From contig NC_088775.1 in assembly GCF_954871325.1 (NCBI RefSeq), positions 49,825,561 through 49,889,560 of the forward strand: a stretch of 64,000 nt of DNA. Reading direction: 5' to 3'. The notes under the pieces were generated by a model. The model was not told the origin of the DNA. It saw only the letters and a list, made by a program, of their open reading frames with translations, and did no database searches. The DNA is from Gordionus sp. m RMFG-2023. Its lineage: Eukaryota > Nematomorpha > Gordioida > Chordodea > Parachordodidae. Position 1 is the stretch's first letter, and the number at the start of each line of letters is the position of its first letter. Shown one piece after another: positions 33,752-44,699 of the stretch. Made by a program: the position numbers and the translations under genes.

Positions 33752-35208
33752 CAGTGAAGAGGGGGATATTTTTCACCAAATGTTAAAACAAAATAAAAGG
33801 ATATTATTATATTTTTATTTTAATGATACTTAAACATTAATCTATGTTAAAAAAATATTAAACAACTTTTTCAAAAAATGCCGCACTTGAAGTTTATAAT
33901 TAAAAAAACTTTTTTAACATAAAAAACATATTTTTTTACATATCATTTACATAATTTAATATTTTTGTATATTTAATTTAATATTAATTAATTTTTCAAT
34001 CTTTACATATATAATGTTTAATATAGACTACTTACTTTATAATTTTAATAACTCTCCTTTACTCCCAAGTACTTCTGTAAATTATTCTTTGCCAATCTCA
34101 GATGGGAATGATATGGAAAATTATCAATCACATTCTAGCATTTCTGCAAATAATAATTTATTAATGAAAATATAAATCATTCTCAAGTATCCTCCATTCC
34201 TAAACCCAAAAGAACATACAATTGTTGGAACAAAGATAAAATTGAAATGGTAATGAAAATTTTAGCAATGCCAGAGGAAGAACAGATGAAGATTAAGGAC
34301 ATTGCTAATGTAAGTGTACTTTGCACTATAGATTTGTGGAGTTATACATTATAAAATTATCGAAGGATCATATAATGTTATATTATTCCGAAATTCGTTA
34401 ATGGAGATTATTAGTATGTTACCACCATATGCCATCTTAGTTATGGATAATGCTTCTATACATAAAAGTCATCTAATTGATGCCTTTAAAGAGAGAATAG
34501 AGTATCTCCCCCCATATTCACCACAATTGAACCCAATTGAAAAGACCAAGCACAAGGGAGCACATAATAACAAATATTAATCAAATTATGCATCAATTTA
34601 TTCCTTATGATTTTACAAATTTTTATAAACATATGCAACAATATTTGGAGCTGGGCTATCGTGGACTACCTATTGACTAAAGTAATCTAATTATATAATA
34701 AATTACGATTAACATTTTTTAATATTTTAATTAAATAGGTACTACTAAGCAAGCAATTTATGACTATGAACTATCATTAAATATTTCATATTTTATATAA
34801 TCAATATTCATGTATAAATGTAATTACAAATTTATTATATAATGTATATATGTAATATACGAATTGAATAAAATATTAAATTAAAGTTATGTCTCAAGTA
34901 TGATAAAATAAAGTGAGAGAAAAAAACTATTTTCAGAAATAAAAACTTTTGACTAAGATCTAATATGAATAATTTATCATTATTTTTAAAATTATTCTAC
35001 ATAAAATATCGTTAACTAAGTAAAAGAAAATATGAGATGACAAAACTTTATATTTTTTTATAAAAAAATTTTTTAAGTGTGACATTTAAAAAAGTTGTTT
35101 AAAATTTTTTTAACATAGATTAATGTTTAAGTATGATTAAAATAAAAATATAATAATATCCTTTTATTTTGTTTTAACATCTGGTGAAAAATATCCCCAT
35201 CTTCACTG
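33752..35208 (+). mobile_element. Tc1/mariner-type element TcA, 1457 bp, TA duplication
   Basis: The element begins CAGTGAAGAGGGGGATATTT and its other end, reversed, begins CAGTGAAGATGGGGATATTT. The inverted ends match over ~119 bp with about five differences. TA flanks both sides (33750-33751 and 35209-35210), the Tc1/mariner target. The interrupted tandem unit is continuous once the element is removed. The interior is a deleted transposase. The high match of the ends argues for a fairly recent insertion of an already deleted copy. Confidence 0.93.
34020..34680 (+). pseudogene. Tc1/mariner-type transposase, deleted (TcA)
   Basis: The N-terminal region reads SIPKPKRTYNCWNKDKIEMV, then MKILAMPEEEQMKIKDIAN, a likely start of the DNA-binding domain. 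After a gap comes the C-terminal catalytic block PPYAILVMDNASIHKS, then FKERIEYLPPYSPQLNPIEK. The second catalytic Asp (VMDNASIH) and the final Glu (NPIEK) are present. The first catalytic Asp and most of the DNA-binding helices are deleted. Frame changes separate the two parts, so no full enzyme can be made. TcB at 53.6 kb has the same N-terminal layout. Confidence 0.85.
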
Positions 35209-35290
35209 TATCACCATAAGTGGGCAGGTCTAGATCTTAGAAGGTAGAATTTGTAAAAATTTATATATTATAAAAATTTAATATGGTTTG

Positions 35291-36200
35291 AGAAGTCGGT
35301 TATTTACCTATAAATAAATATATATATTCATATTAATCATTTGAAAATTTATAATAATTTATTTGGTCAGTCAAGATTAGCTAATGTGGCAAACAAAATT
35401 GACTTCCACGTTTATAGATAGATCGTAATAAAACATTAGTCATAAACTGTTTCCTAAGTATTCTAAAAATATCATAAACTATTTTTCTAGGTAAAAATAT
35501 TGACTTCCTCAGAATTTTTTATTGAATGTTTCCGGTTGATTTTTTAAAAGTATTTTTAAATTTTTTTAGGGATTTTTCTTAATTATTGTATAAATAAGAA
35601 AAGTGATCGCATTTTTTAAATCTCTTATTTCTCTAGCAAATAGATGATCCTATTTTTGAACCCTGGTGGCTTATACGTATGATAAAAAACACAGTTGTAA
35701 TATTATAAACATAAACCTAAAATGTAAATAATATATAACTTCGGAAACTTTCATGAAGATGCCACATTTTTAGCATGCCTTCCAACTATTTTCTTTATCG
35801 CATAATGGACATCATAACTTTCTGATATAAATTTTTTTTTGTTTCTTTCAGTATTTCAATAAATAAAAATAACTGCAAAGTTATGATCAAAATAAATTTA
35901 AAAATATACTATTGGATAAGATAATTTTGTAACTTTCTGAAGAAAGAGGTAATTAGGGATATTATGGAAATAAATCAATTTTACTACTTATTATTATAAT
36001 TGCTTTAGTTTTTTGTTTTGGATTTTATCTATTTCATCAATATTAACTTTTCCCTGTATTGAAATCCGTGATTGTCTTTTATAACTGACCAGTTAAGATT
36101 TTCTATTATACAACCTTTATCATCTCAACTATCCTCCTTACTTCGAATCTCATCGGTAGATAGCCCAAAATAAATTGATGATGTTTAATAATCTTTATTC
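35291..36200. other. AT-rich stretch, no gene seen
   Basis: Between the tandem array and hAT-C. I saw no protein motif or repeat. It ends at the hAT-C target TTTAGAAG. Confidence 0.4.
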
Positions 36201-36619
36201 TTTAGAAGCAGGGCCGTAGCCATGGGGGAAGCCCGGGGAGCCAGGCCTAACTTAAAAATTTTTTGGCCCCCAAACCTGGCCCCCAGAAGAAATCTCTTGC
36301 CCCCCAAATTTAAAAAAATTATTAGTTATTTATAATTAATTATTTTTATATTTTTAAAATAAATTTCAAATATTTATTCAAAAAACATGTTTAGTTTGTA
36401 AATTTCTTTCTGTACTGTTTTATTTTTATCCAATATTAAATCATCATTCATTCATTTTATCATTTTCATGTGTGTTTGTGTATAACATTATATAGGAGCT
36501 TAATCACTTATTACGTTTAAATTGTACTTATTTCAATGATAATTATTTTTTTTATTGTAATTCAACTTCAATCACATTATTATTGTTATTATTATTATAA
36601 CCAGTTATTTAAAACAGCG

Positions 36620-37940
36620 GTGAATATGTTAGAATTATGAAGAAACAATCATGAAGTAATATCTTGTCAGATGTGCTTAAATATATTTCAGATAAATATA
36701 ACAAAAGTGAGATGTCATTTTTTAGTCTTAAGGCAGATGAGACAAAAGATGCATCAGATTGTAAAAATCTGAGCATAATTATTCGCCATATTTTTTGGGG
36801 GGGAAGTCCAAGAAAATTTAATAGGAATTTTAAATTTACAGTGTCTTTCTGCTGAAAGTATTACTGCTTGAATTTTATAGCAACTTAATGAGTTAAATAT
36901 TAATTCACCGAATATAAAAAGCCAGACATATGATGGTACAAACTTTATGCCTGGCCAAAATAGAGAGTGCAAACCTTACTTCAAAAAAATATTAATAAAA
37001 ATTCTTTTTATACATTACTACAACCACAAGTTGCATGTTGTGGGTCAAAATTTGTATGATAATATCGTTATAATTTCTAATAATATATCCAATGCATTGT
37101 ATAATTTTTTTAGGTGTTTTAACGTATCCAATAAATATATAGGCCATACTCTTAAGAGACTTTTGACCAAAGGTAAACAAGTCATTTAGAAACATCATCA
37201 TTTATGAGAATTTTAAGGCTATTGGTTAAGTATTATTTTACTTCTACTAGAACTCTTAATTCAGAGGTTTCCACTCATGATTCAGTCGAAGTCACTGGTC
37301 TTTTATCTCAATGTGTTAATATAAATTACGTTATATTAGCCATTATAATTCATGAGATATTAATAACAACTACTAAATAAGAAGCGATAATTATTTGATT
37401 AATTAGAATTATGGCTGAAAAACTTTTAGCAAAATTTAATCTCATTCCCCAAAAATCATCAAGGGTACGTAAAACGCCTATAAATTTTCAAGATTTTTTA
37501 GTCGATACCAAATTACAATTTGATTGTGAAAAAGACTCCTATTGGAGTTCTTTAAAAAGGAATTATGAAATTATTGATAATTTAGTTTATCGTTTTTTCG
37601 ATAGATTTTCACAAGATGATTATAATCTTCTTTCATGTTTTAATACATTGTCCCCCTTTGACCTTGATTATTTTATATCAGATAAATGGCCCCATTAAAA
37701 TCATTATTAAACTCAAATATGGAAACATTACATCATTAAATGAAGATAACAAAATAATTATTAGCATCAGAAGTTAAAGAAAAACATAATTTAGAAAACA
37801 TCCTAAATATTGTGTATAAAAAAATATCATCGTGCATTTAAAGAATTGTATAAATGCTACTCAGCAGCCATAATCATTGGGGTATCAACGGCTTCTTGTG
37901 AGGCCTCGTTCTCTACATTAAGAGAGTTCTATCAAGCACT
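36620..37940 (+). pseudogene. hAT-C transposase remnant
   Basis: Blocks in order: DVLKYISDKYNKSEMSFFSL with KADETKDASDCKNLSIIIRH (the DET.D...K.LSI.IR block of DUF4371/hAT proteins); SQTYDGTNFMPGQNRECKPY (the GYDGA..MSG..GVQ block); IHYYNHKLHVVG (the HC..H.LN block); then MAEKLLAKFNLIPQKSSRVR and LLSCFNTLSPFDLD; and finally IIIGVSTASCEASFSTLR, the dimerisation block. No zinc finger was found. Stops and shifts separate the blocks. Sequence decay is clearly greater than in the elements' terminal repeats. Confidence 0.8.
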
Positions 37941-37956
37941 AGAGACGATGAAGTAT

Positions 37957-38213
37957 CAACCAATGACATTAATACTATAGACTGCCGATTAATATATTTG
38001 AAGTGGCAAAAATTGAAGTGACTGGTGGCCATTTTGTGTTTGTATCTTTTACGAAAGAACCATATAATAATTTCATAAATTTCAGGTATATTTTTATTCT
38101 GTTTATATTTATAATATATATATATATTCTAATTAAACACCAATTTATTATTTACCTTATATATTATAGTATATATGAATCAAATAAAGGTCACTACTGA
38201 ATATGAAGAAAAG
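37957..38213 (+). repeat. Left arm of internal palindrome in hAT-C
   Basis: Shares AATGACATTAATACTATAG, ACTGCCGATT, TTGAAGTGGCAAAAATTGAA, GTGACTGGTGGCCATTTTG and TTTGTATCTTTTACGAAAGA with the reverse complement of 39602-39878. The right arm has a ~15-bp insertion after ACTGCCGATT. Arms are ~96-97% alike by eye. Confidence 0.88.
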
Positions 38214-38690
38214 AAAGTTAGATGTGATATCTGTTTACATTCCCTAATTAATAATTCCGCAAACGACAATAATTATACATTAATAAAAATTAAGAATTAT
38301 GATTGATAATACCATCCCAAAGCGTGTCAAATTTATGCAAAATAACAGAGAGCTCATTCAGGGCTTTTGAAAAAGTAGATGAAATAACCAAAAGACATGC
38401 TGTTAAAAAAATAGAATGTCTAATATTGTCAAAAATATTAGGCACAAATATCCTTAGTGACATGCAAGATCATATGTTTGATCAAGAGGCAGGGTTAAGT
38501 CATTATCAAATTATAATAAGACTTATAATAACAAGGTATATATAATATTTACTTGATATTAATAAAAATTTATTTTCAGATACCTGCACATAAGAATGCA
38601 TCATTTTGGTAATAAAGTAAATCAAAAATTACAATTAAATATCAGGCAAAAACTAAACAAGGCTATACTTTTTCAAGGGCAATAAACCAA
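37990..38690 (+). pseudogene. P-type (THAP9-like) transposase C-terminal part
   Basis: Exon-like pieces on the plus strand: VAKIEVTGGHFVFVSFTKEP; after a likely GT-AG intron, VRCDICLHSLINNSANDNNY with TLIKIKNYD; then NLCKITESSFRAFEKVDEIT, LSHYQIIIRLIITR and, after a second ~44-bp intron (TATTTTCAG acceptor), YLHIRMHHFGNKVNQKLQLN followed by IRQKLNKAILFQGQ. The CDIC, TLI..KN, HHF and RQKLNK.I.F..Q blocks match the C-terminal end of P-element/THAP9-type transposases. The RNase H catalytic core is absent. A stop or shift lies between the pieces. Confidence 0.7.
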
Positions 38691-39193
38691 GTAATATAAA
38701 AATATGTTATTTAACTTAAATATTTATAGGTGAAGAACAAATTATCTGAAAATTTCTAATGACTTTATTGGTTATAATAAATTAATTTTATTAGACATAA
38801 ATATAACATATATATATTATTTGTATTTATTATTGATTTATAAGATTAATATTTTCTTTTCGCGATACATATTAATTATAATAATACAATTATTTTATTT
38901 GATGTAAATATAACATAATATATATTATTTGTATTTTTCATGATATATATTTACATTATTGATTTTTATACTTTAGTGAATTAAATTTAAATAAAGAAAT
39001 ATATTTAGAAATGGATAGTTTATATTTATTAAGGAATAACATAATTATAAGCAAAAATAAAACATAAAAGACATAAGACATAAATTATAAAAATACAAAA
39101 GAAATCTAGAATTGATTTCTATAAAAAAAATATTCATGTATTTTTGAATTAATCTGGCTTCTAGGAAACCTGCATGTTATAATTTATTATTCA

Positions 39194-39560
39194 TTATTTT
39201 GTTACTTTTAGAAGATGCTTTGGAAAATTAAAAATTGTTGGTATTGCTCCCTCTCTTAATTGAACATGATTTGTAACAGATGGAATAAATGAATCTGGTG
39301 TAAAATGCTTTGAAAATAATTTACTATATTTTGTTACATTGTAGTTCTCTCTCTTCACAGCATGGGTCCACTTTTGTAATAATATTTTATCTTTCATAGG
39401 AAATCTGCCATAAATAATTTTTACAATAGAATAATTAATTTGAGATATTATACTTATGAAAGGAAATTTTGCTTCCTCAGCAATATACTACCATTTTAAA
39501 TCTTTTAGTAATTAAAAAATATTAAATTGAATTCTTATAAAAGATATTCATTATTAATAA
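39194..39560 (-). pseudogene. THAP domain fragment of a P-type transposase
   Basis: The minus strand encodes RFPMKDKILLQKWTHAVKRE, NYNVTKYSKLFSKHFTPDSF and LREGAIPTIFNFPKHLL. This is the C-terminal two-thirds of a THAP zinc finger: FP, the W, the C..HF zinc ligands (here F replaces the Cys before S.HF) and the A-V/I-P-T-I-F box. Upstream, MVVYC and GSKISFHK, followed by a ~50-bp intron (GTATAA...TGGCAG), supply the first Cys and the FHKFP transition. A stop separates MVVYC from GSK. Downstream of TIFNFPKHLLKVTK the frame ends, so no catalytic domain follows. Confidence 0.82.
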
Positions 39561-39601
39561 TAAATTGCAAATGTTAATAAAGAGCAGAAATATTTCAAGT
39601 A

Positions 39602-39878
39602 AAATATTCAGTAGTGACCTTTATTTGATTCATATATACTATAATATATAAGGTAAATAATAAATTGGTGTTTAATTAGAATATATATATATATATATAT
39701 TATAAATATAAACATAATAAAAATATACCTGAAATTTATGAAATTATCATATACTTCTTTCGTAAAAGATACAAACACAAAATGGCCACCAGTCACTTCA
39801 ATTTTTGCCACTTCAAATTTGATTTTAGCATTACAATCGGCAGTCTATAGTATTAATGTCATTGGTATCAACGTAAGA
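39602..39878 (-). repeat. Right arm of internal palindrome in hAT-C
   Basis: Inverted copy of 37957-38213, also carrying the VAKIEVTGGHFVFVSFTKE coding text, here on the minus strand and just upstream of the THAP fragment. Confidence 0.88.
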
Positions 39879-40196
39879 AAAATTTAGTATTGATGGCTTA
39901 TGAAATAAAAATAACACATAAATTATCCTTTGGTTCATTTATGTTAAAATTTAAAAATAAAAATGGTCGTATTCTATTATAATATTATTTTGTATATTCA
40001 TATTATAGTATTATTATCTCTATTCATATTATAGTATTATTTTGTATTCATATTACATTATTAAATTTTTAATAAAAATAGGAAAAAATTTCTATGAATC
40101 CTTAATTATTTGTTTTATTTAAAAAAAATAATGGCCCCCTCAAATAAGCAGCTGGCCCCCTAGCTAAAAATTCCTGGATACGGCCCTGTTTAGAAG

Positions 40197-40900
40197 GGAC
40201 TAAATTAATGATTTATATAAATAATTATAAGATTTATATTTTATAAATAATTAGACAATATTGTAAAATTCTAAAATACAATTTGCTCATTTTGGAGTTC
40301 CAGGTGCTCCATCAAAATATGAATGATTAAATTATTCAATATAAATGAATATAAAAAACAAAGAATGCTATAGATGTAATTTACTTATCAAAATTTAAAG
40401 CAGTAGTCCAACCTGAATTCATAGCTAGCCCGAATTCCGAAGTATACAAAATAGTTTTCGTTAACTGTGAATGGTGGGCTAAAGACGCAACGTTATCATT
40501 TTAATTTAGCTTATTATAACCGCTTACTGCTTAGTGACGTAAAACTGATTGATAAATTAATCAGATAGTAAATAAATATTAGCTCAACCCAGATATCGCA
40601 TGTGTAGGAATCAAGGTCAACTAATAAATCTAATAAATAATATATCCTTAAAACCTGGGTTTTTAGTGCATAATTCTTATAAAATAAGACTTCCAGGATT
40701 AATCTAAGACAAGGTAGCATAAAATATTATATTCATATGATAAATTTTTTAAACAAATTCTAAGCTGAAGAATCATTATATAAACTTATTAAGATAAAAA
40801 AAAAGTAAAAGGTCATCATTGAATCAATCTTTCAACCTATTTTTATAAAATATTATTTATAAATAATATTTTCCTAAAAATAAATGTAAAAATAAAATAA
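40197..40900. other. AT-rich stretch, no gene seen
   Basis: Flank of hAT-C. No motif or repeat was recognised before the inverted-pair member at 40905. Confidence 0.4.
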
Positions 40901-40904
40901 ACTT

Positions 40905-41130
40905 TCAGCCCGGTGTAGTATTGAAAATCAATATCATCCAAAATCAATACGGTATTGATTCTACAATATTGTAAAATCAATACCTTATTGATAATTTATG
41001 ACCGAACTCAATTTTTACGAATAAAATCTAAAATATAATTTTCAAATCTTTAAATCGACATTTATAAATGAATCGACAATTATAAATTAGCATACCACAA
41101 AATTTTATAGATTCTCATTCAATCAATATG
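40905..41130 (-). repeat. Right member of the widely spaced inverted pair
   Basis: Reverse complement of 26735-26935, beginning CCGGTGTAGTATTG and ending CCACAAAATTTTATAGATTC. Its core, AATACCGTATTGATT, is repeated in both orientations, so each member is itself partly palindromic. Confidence 0.65.
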
Positions 41131-41429
41131 GTACATTAAATTTGTTTGAATTTATAATATCATTTATATAACTTTGAATCAACAACCCTCACTTGTCTGT
41201 GATTAGCTTAAGCTTTTGTCTATTAAAATTTTAAGGTTTGAGATCCCAATAATACGATGGTAAATGAAGAAATTTATTTAAAATTTTCTGCAGGATGGAG
41301 TTCAATAAACAATATAATTTTAAGTTTAACCATAAGAAAAGAATTATTAAAAATAATGAGTAAACAAATAAAAATTATATTGGATATCAAGAATTGTAAA
41401 ATAAATAAATTCCCTGAAAAAATTATATA

Positions 41430-43625
41430 AAAGAGTAGAAAATCATTTTTATAATAAGGCCAAGCTTATTGAAAATAAAATCAACTTATGCAATGTAAAT
41501 TCAGCTATCATAGCTTGTTCCAGTGATACTATGGCCCCCAATAATGATAAAACTTTAATGGCCATGCAATCCAAACATCCTCAAGATTTTTCACAATTGA
41601 TCCTCACACCATCTAATAATCCCATTCCACTAACCGAGATGAAAATCTTGGATGCAATCATGGCATTCAAAAAAGATTTTTCTGGTGGCATTGATGGCCT
41701 TCGAGCCATTTACCTTCAAGATATAATTAAACCAACTTTACCCTTATATCAAAATACCCTTACACAATTTACCATAATGCTCAATCATATCTTTCATAAT
41801 AATATACCTAATTCCATTCAGCATATTTTTGGAGCCCGTTTAATATCATTAAATAAAATCAATGGGGTCATCGACCTATTGCAATAGGGTCACTCTTCCG
41901 GCGAATACTTTCCAAAATAATTTGCTCTCATATAAAATCTAACCTATTCAATCTATTACAACCAACCCAGCTTGGTTTTAATGTTCCTGAAGGATGTAAG
42001 GCTGCATCCCACTCGACACGTGTCATCCTCCATAATACACATGATCAATGTCTTCTCAAAATCGACCCACATAATGCCTTCAATTCCCTTAGGAGAGAAC
42101 ATTTTATACCCTCTTTTTGTGAAATTATCCCAGATTATACAACATATATCGCTGCATGTTACAACCAACCCACCTTTTTAAAATTTAATTATTCTATCAT
42201 TCTCTCTAAATCATCCAACAAGGAGACCCTTTAGGTCCGGCATTATTCTGCCAGGGCATTCAATTAATTATCATTTGTGATCTTAAATTAAATGTATGGT
42301 ACCTGGACGATGGCACACTAACAGGCCCTTATAACGAAATCATAAAAATTCCATCAATTATAAATCACTTAGCCCCTATTACAGGACTGTCACTAAACCC
42401 TCATAAGTGTGAATTTTATTCCCCTTCTGAATAGGACTGCCCACCCGAAAATTTTATTTCAATGGACAAAGCTAACTTTACCCATCTAGGTTCACCCATT
42501 GGAGGGGAAAATGCTATATCTCATTTCAGAGATGAATTCTTAGTCAAATTCAATAGATTGAGAAATATTTTAAAACATTTGCCTGCTCATCAGGCTTTTT
42601 ATTTACTTAAAATTTTTTTATTCATCCCAAAGATTTTACATACCCGTTCATCAACAATCTTCACTTCCCCCGAAATATTATTAAATCTCGAAGTCCATTT
42701 AAAAAATACTCTTGAATCTATTTTAAACATCAAATTCTCATCACTATCCTGGATGCAAGCTACCCTTCCACCAAAATTAAGAGGTAGAGGTAACCAATCC
42801 CCCCCCCCCCCACCATATCCTTGAGCATTTCAACCTTTCTATCCTCTGTTGCCACATTGATTTACACTTGGGACTTGGATATCATCGATCCACATCATAC
42901 GGTAGCATTAGACCTCTGGAGAAAAATGCCCCAAACTGCCCATATCCAAATTCTATAAGACAAAGAGACTGGAATTTGCCATTGATACAGCATTGCGTCG
43001 AATACTTACACTCCAAAGCTGTTCAAAGAAAATTTCCATTTCTTTTTCTCCACCCAAACCCAACCCCAAGTATATATACACGAAGAACTCAGAATAGCTA
43101 TTGGTCTTCGCTTAGGCTGTAAAATCCTAACGCCTACATCATGTGCCTTATGTGAAACTCACATTGAAAGTCTTGGACACTACCCCCTACACTGTCTCTC
43201 TAAAGGCAGACTTTCTAGATACTCTGTTATTAATTCAATCATCAGTAGAACCCTGAAATTCACAAATATTCCCTCTACGCTGGACTGGCCTTAGCTTCGA
43301 TAATCAAACCAGACTGGATGGAATGACGATAGTCCCTTGGGACCAAGGCTTGCCCTTCGCTTGGAATTATACATACATAGATCTTTTTGCCACATCTTTT
43401 TCTGCCAACTCCATCACGAAAGAGGAGAATACAAAAATCAATAAATATTGCCACCTTAATAATGTTTTGTTCGTTCCGGTAGTCTCAGACACCTGTGGAT
43501 CATTTGGACCCCAAGCCATAAAATTATTCAAAACAATAGGGCAAAGGTTACGTTTAATCACAGGTGATCCAAAAGAAGGCTTCTACCTTCGATAAAGAAT
43601 ATCAATTGAAATCTGTCGTTCTAAC
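41430..43625 (+). pseudogene. LINE-B copy 1: non-LTR reverse transcriptase with C-terminal nuclease-like tail
   Basis: Order of blocks: KLIENKINLCNVNSAIIACS, SDTMAPNNDKTLMAMQSKHP, GGIDGLRAIYLQDI, IFGARLISLNK (fingers); QLGFNVPEGCKAA; LLKIDPHNAFNSLRRE (motif A); WYLDDGTLTGPY (motif C at ~42299); LNPHKCEFY; NFTHLGSPIGGENAI; then a Cys/His cluster (CALCETHIESLGHYPLHC), and finally TIVPWDQGLPFAWNYTYIDL with INKYCHLNNVLFVPVVSD. The last part, together with a preceding PD, could be a PD-(D/E)XK restriction-like nuclease. Frame changes and stops are frequent (for example after GVIDLLQ and SLRL). The tail ends where hAT-E begins. Confidence 0.85.
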
Positions 43626-44431
43626 TGCATATCAGTGGCGTAGACAAGGGGGGGGTTTGGGGTTGAAACCCCCCCATCACCCCTCAAAAAAAAATTTTTT
43701 TTTAAAAAATTTTTATTAAATTTTATTTAACTGTTTCAATTTAGAAATAAAATAAATAATATATACGATATTAAAATGAAATATATTTTTATGAACTAAT
43801 AAAATATTAAATAACAATTAAATATATATTGTAAATATATTTTTATTGTTTAATTAGATATTTTAAATTTAATAATAAAATTTAAATTGTTAAACTAAAT
43901 TTAGATAGTTTTTAAAATTTTTATTTAATTCCCACATGGATATAAGAAAATTTTTACTAAATAAAGGTATATTTAAATTGATTTAGAAAATTAATGTAAT
44001 TTGATTTAGAAATAACAAAATCCTCAAATGACGATGGTAATGGTATTCACTTTTATAATATCTTTTATTTAAATCTTGCAATTAGAAATACAACCAACAT
44101 ACTCAGGGAAATAAAATGAGTTAGCTAAAATAAAATCATCAAATGATAAATTATCATTTATAAGTTCTCTTAATTTTTTATAATTAGAAAAATTATGTAT
44201 TATTAAAGAATATGAGCTCTCAGTTGATTTGGCTGGAAAATCATCAAATGATGGTATGGTATTTTATAATATAATTGAGTTCTATTTTTTTATTTGTAAA
44301 TTATATTTTCATTTGAGTTATTAAAATTTTGCAATGTGCTTTATTTAGTTATAACCCTTTTTTATATGAAAAGCTCATCATTTTGATTATTGTAAATTCC
44401 CAAATAATCTTTAGATATTACAACATTCACA

Positions 44432-44604
44432 GGCAGAGTTGGGCAGTATTGTGAAAACTTGTATCTTAGATAAAAACAAATAATTTCTTTCTATGTCTTA
44501 CCCTGTCTTTTAAATTTGTAATAGATAACTTGAATCTTTATTTAAGATATATTTTTAATAAACTATATTCTTTTCTTGTTGTGCTGCTCAGGTCTGAACT
44601 CTAC
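44432..44604. mobile_element. Small MITE with GCAGAGTTGGGCAGTA end
   Basis: The left end is GCAGAGTTGGGCAGTATTG. The right end, reversed, is GTAGAGTTCAGACCTGAGCA. ATTCACA occurs just outside both (44425-44431 and 44605-44611), suggesting a 7-8-bp target duplication. It sits between the hAT-E left end and its transposase. Confidence 0.5.
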
Positions 44605-44699
44605 AATTCACATTGAAATATATATTTTAAAATTTAAAAAAAAATATAGAAAATCAATGTCCTCAAAAGTATATTTCATTATACTTAAAATTTCAGTTT

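Larger units (their letters stand above)
36209..40188. mobile_element. hAT-C, 3980 bp, exact 8-bp TSD, with palindromic P/THAP cargo
   Basis: The left end reads CAGGGCCGTAGCCATGGGGG; the right end, reversed, CAGGGCCGTATCCAGG. TTTAGAAG flanks both sides exactly (36201-36208 and 40189-40196). The left 1.7 kb holds a decayed hAT transposase. The right 2.2 kb holds two inverted copies of one P-type transposase exon, one next to a P-type C-terminus (plus strand), the other next to a THAP domain (minus strand). Either a P-type element inserted and rearranged inside the hAT, or the hAT picked up these pieces. Confidence 0.93.

Noticed and set aside
36754-36972. Minus-strand open frame opposite the hAT-C transposase
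   Set aside because: The plus strand carries the recognisable DETKD and TYDG blocks; the minus frame has no motif.
26735-41130. A giant Polinton-like element between the inverted segments
   Set aside because: No protein of such an element was recognised anywhere inside, and the contents are explained by separate insertions.
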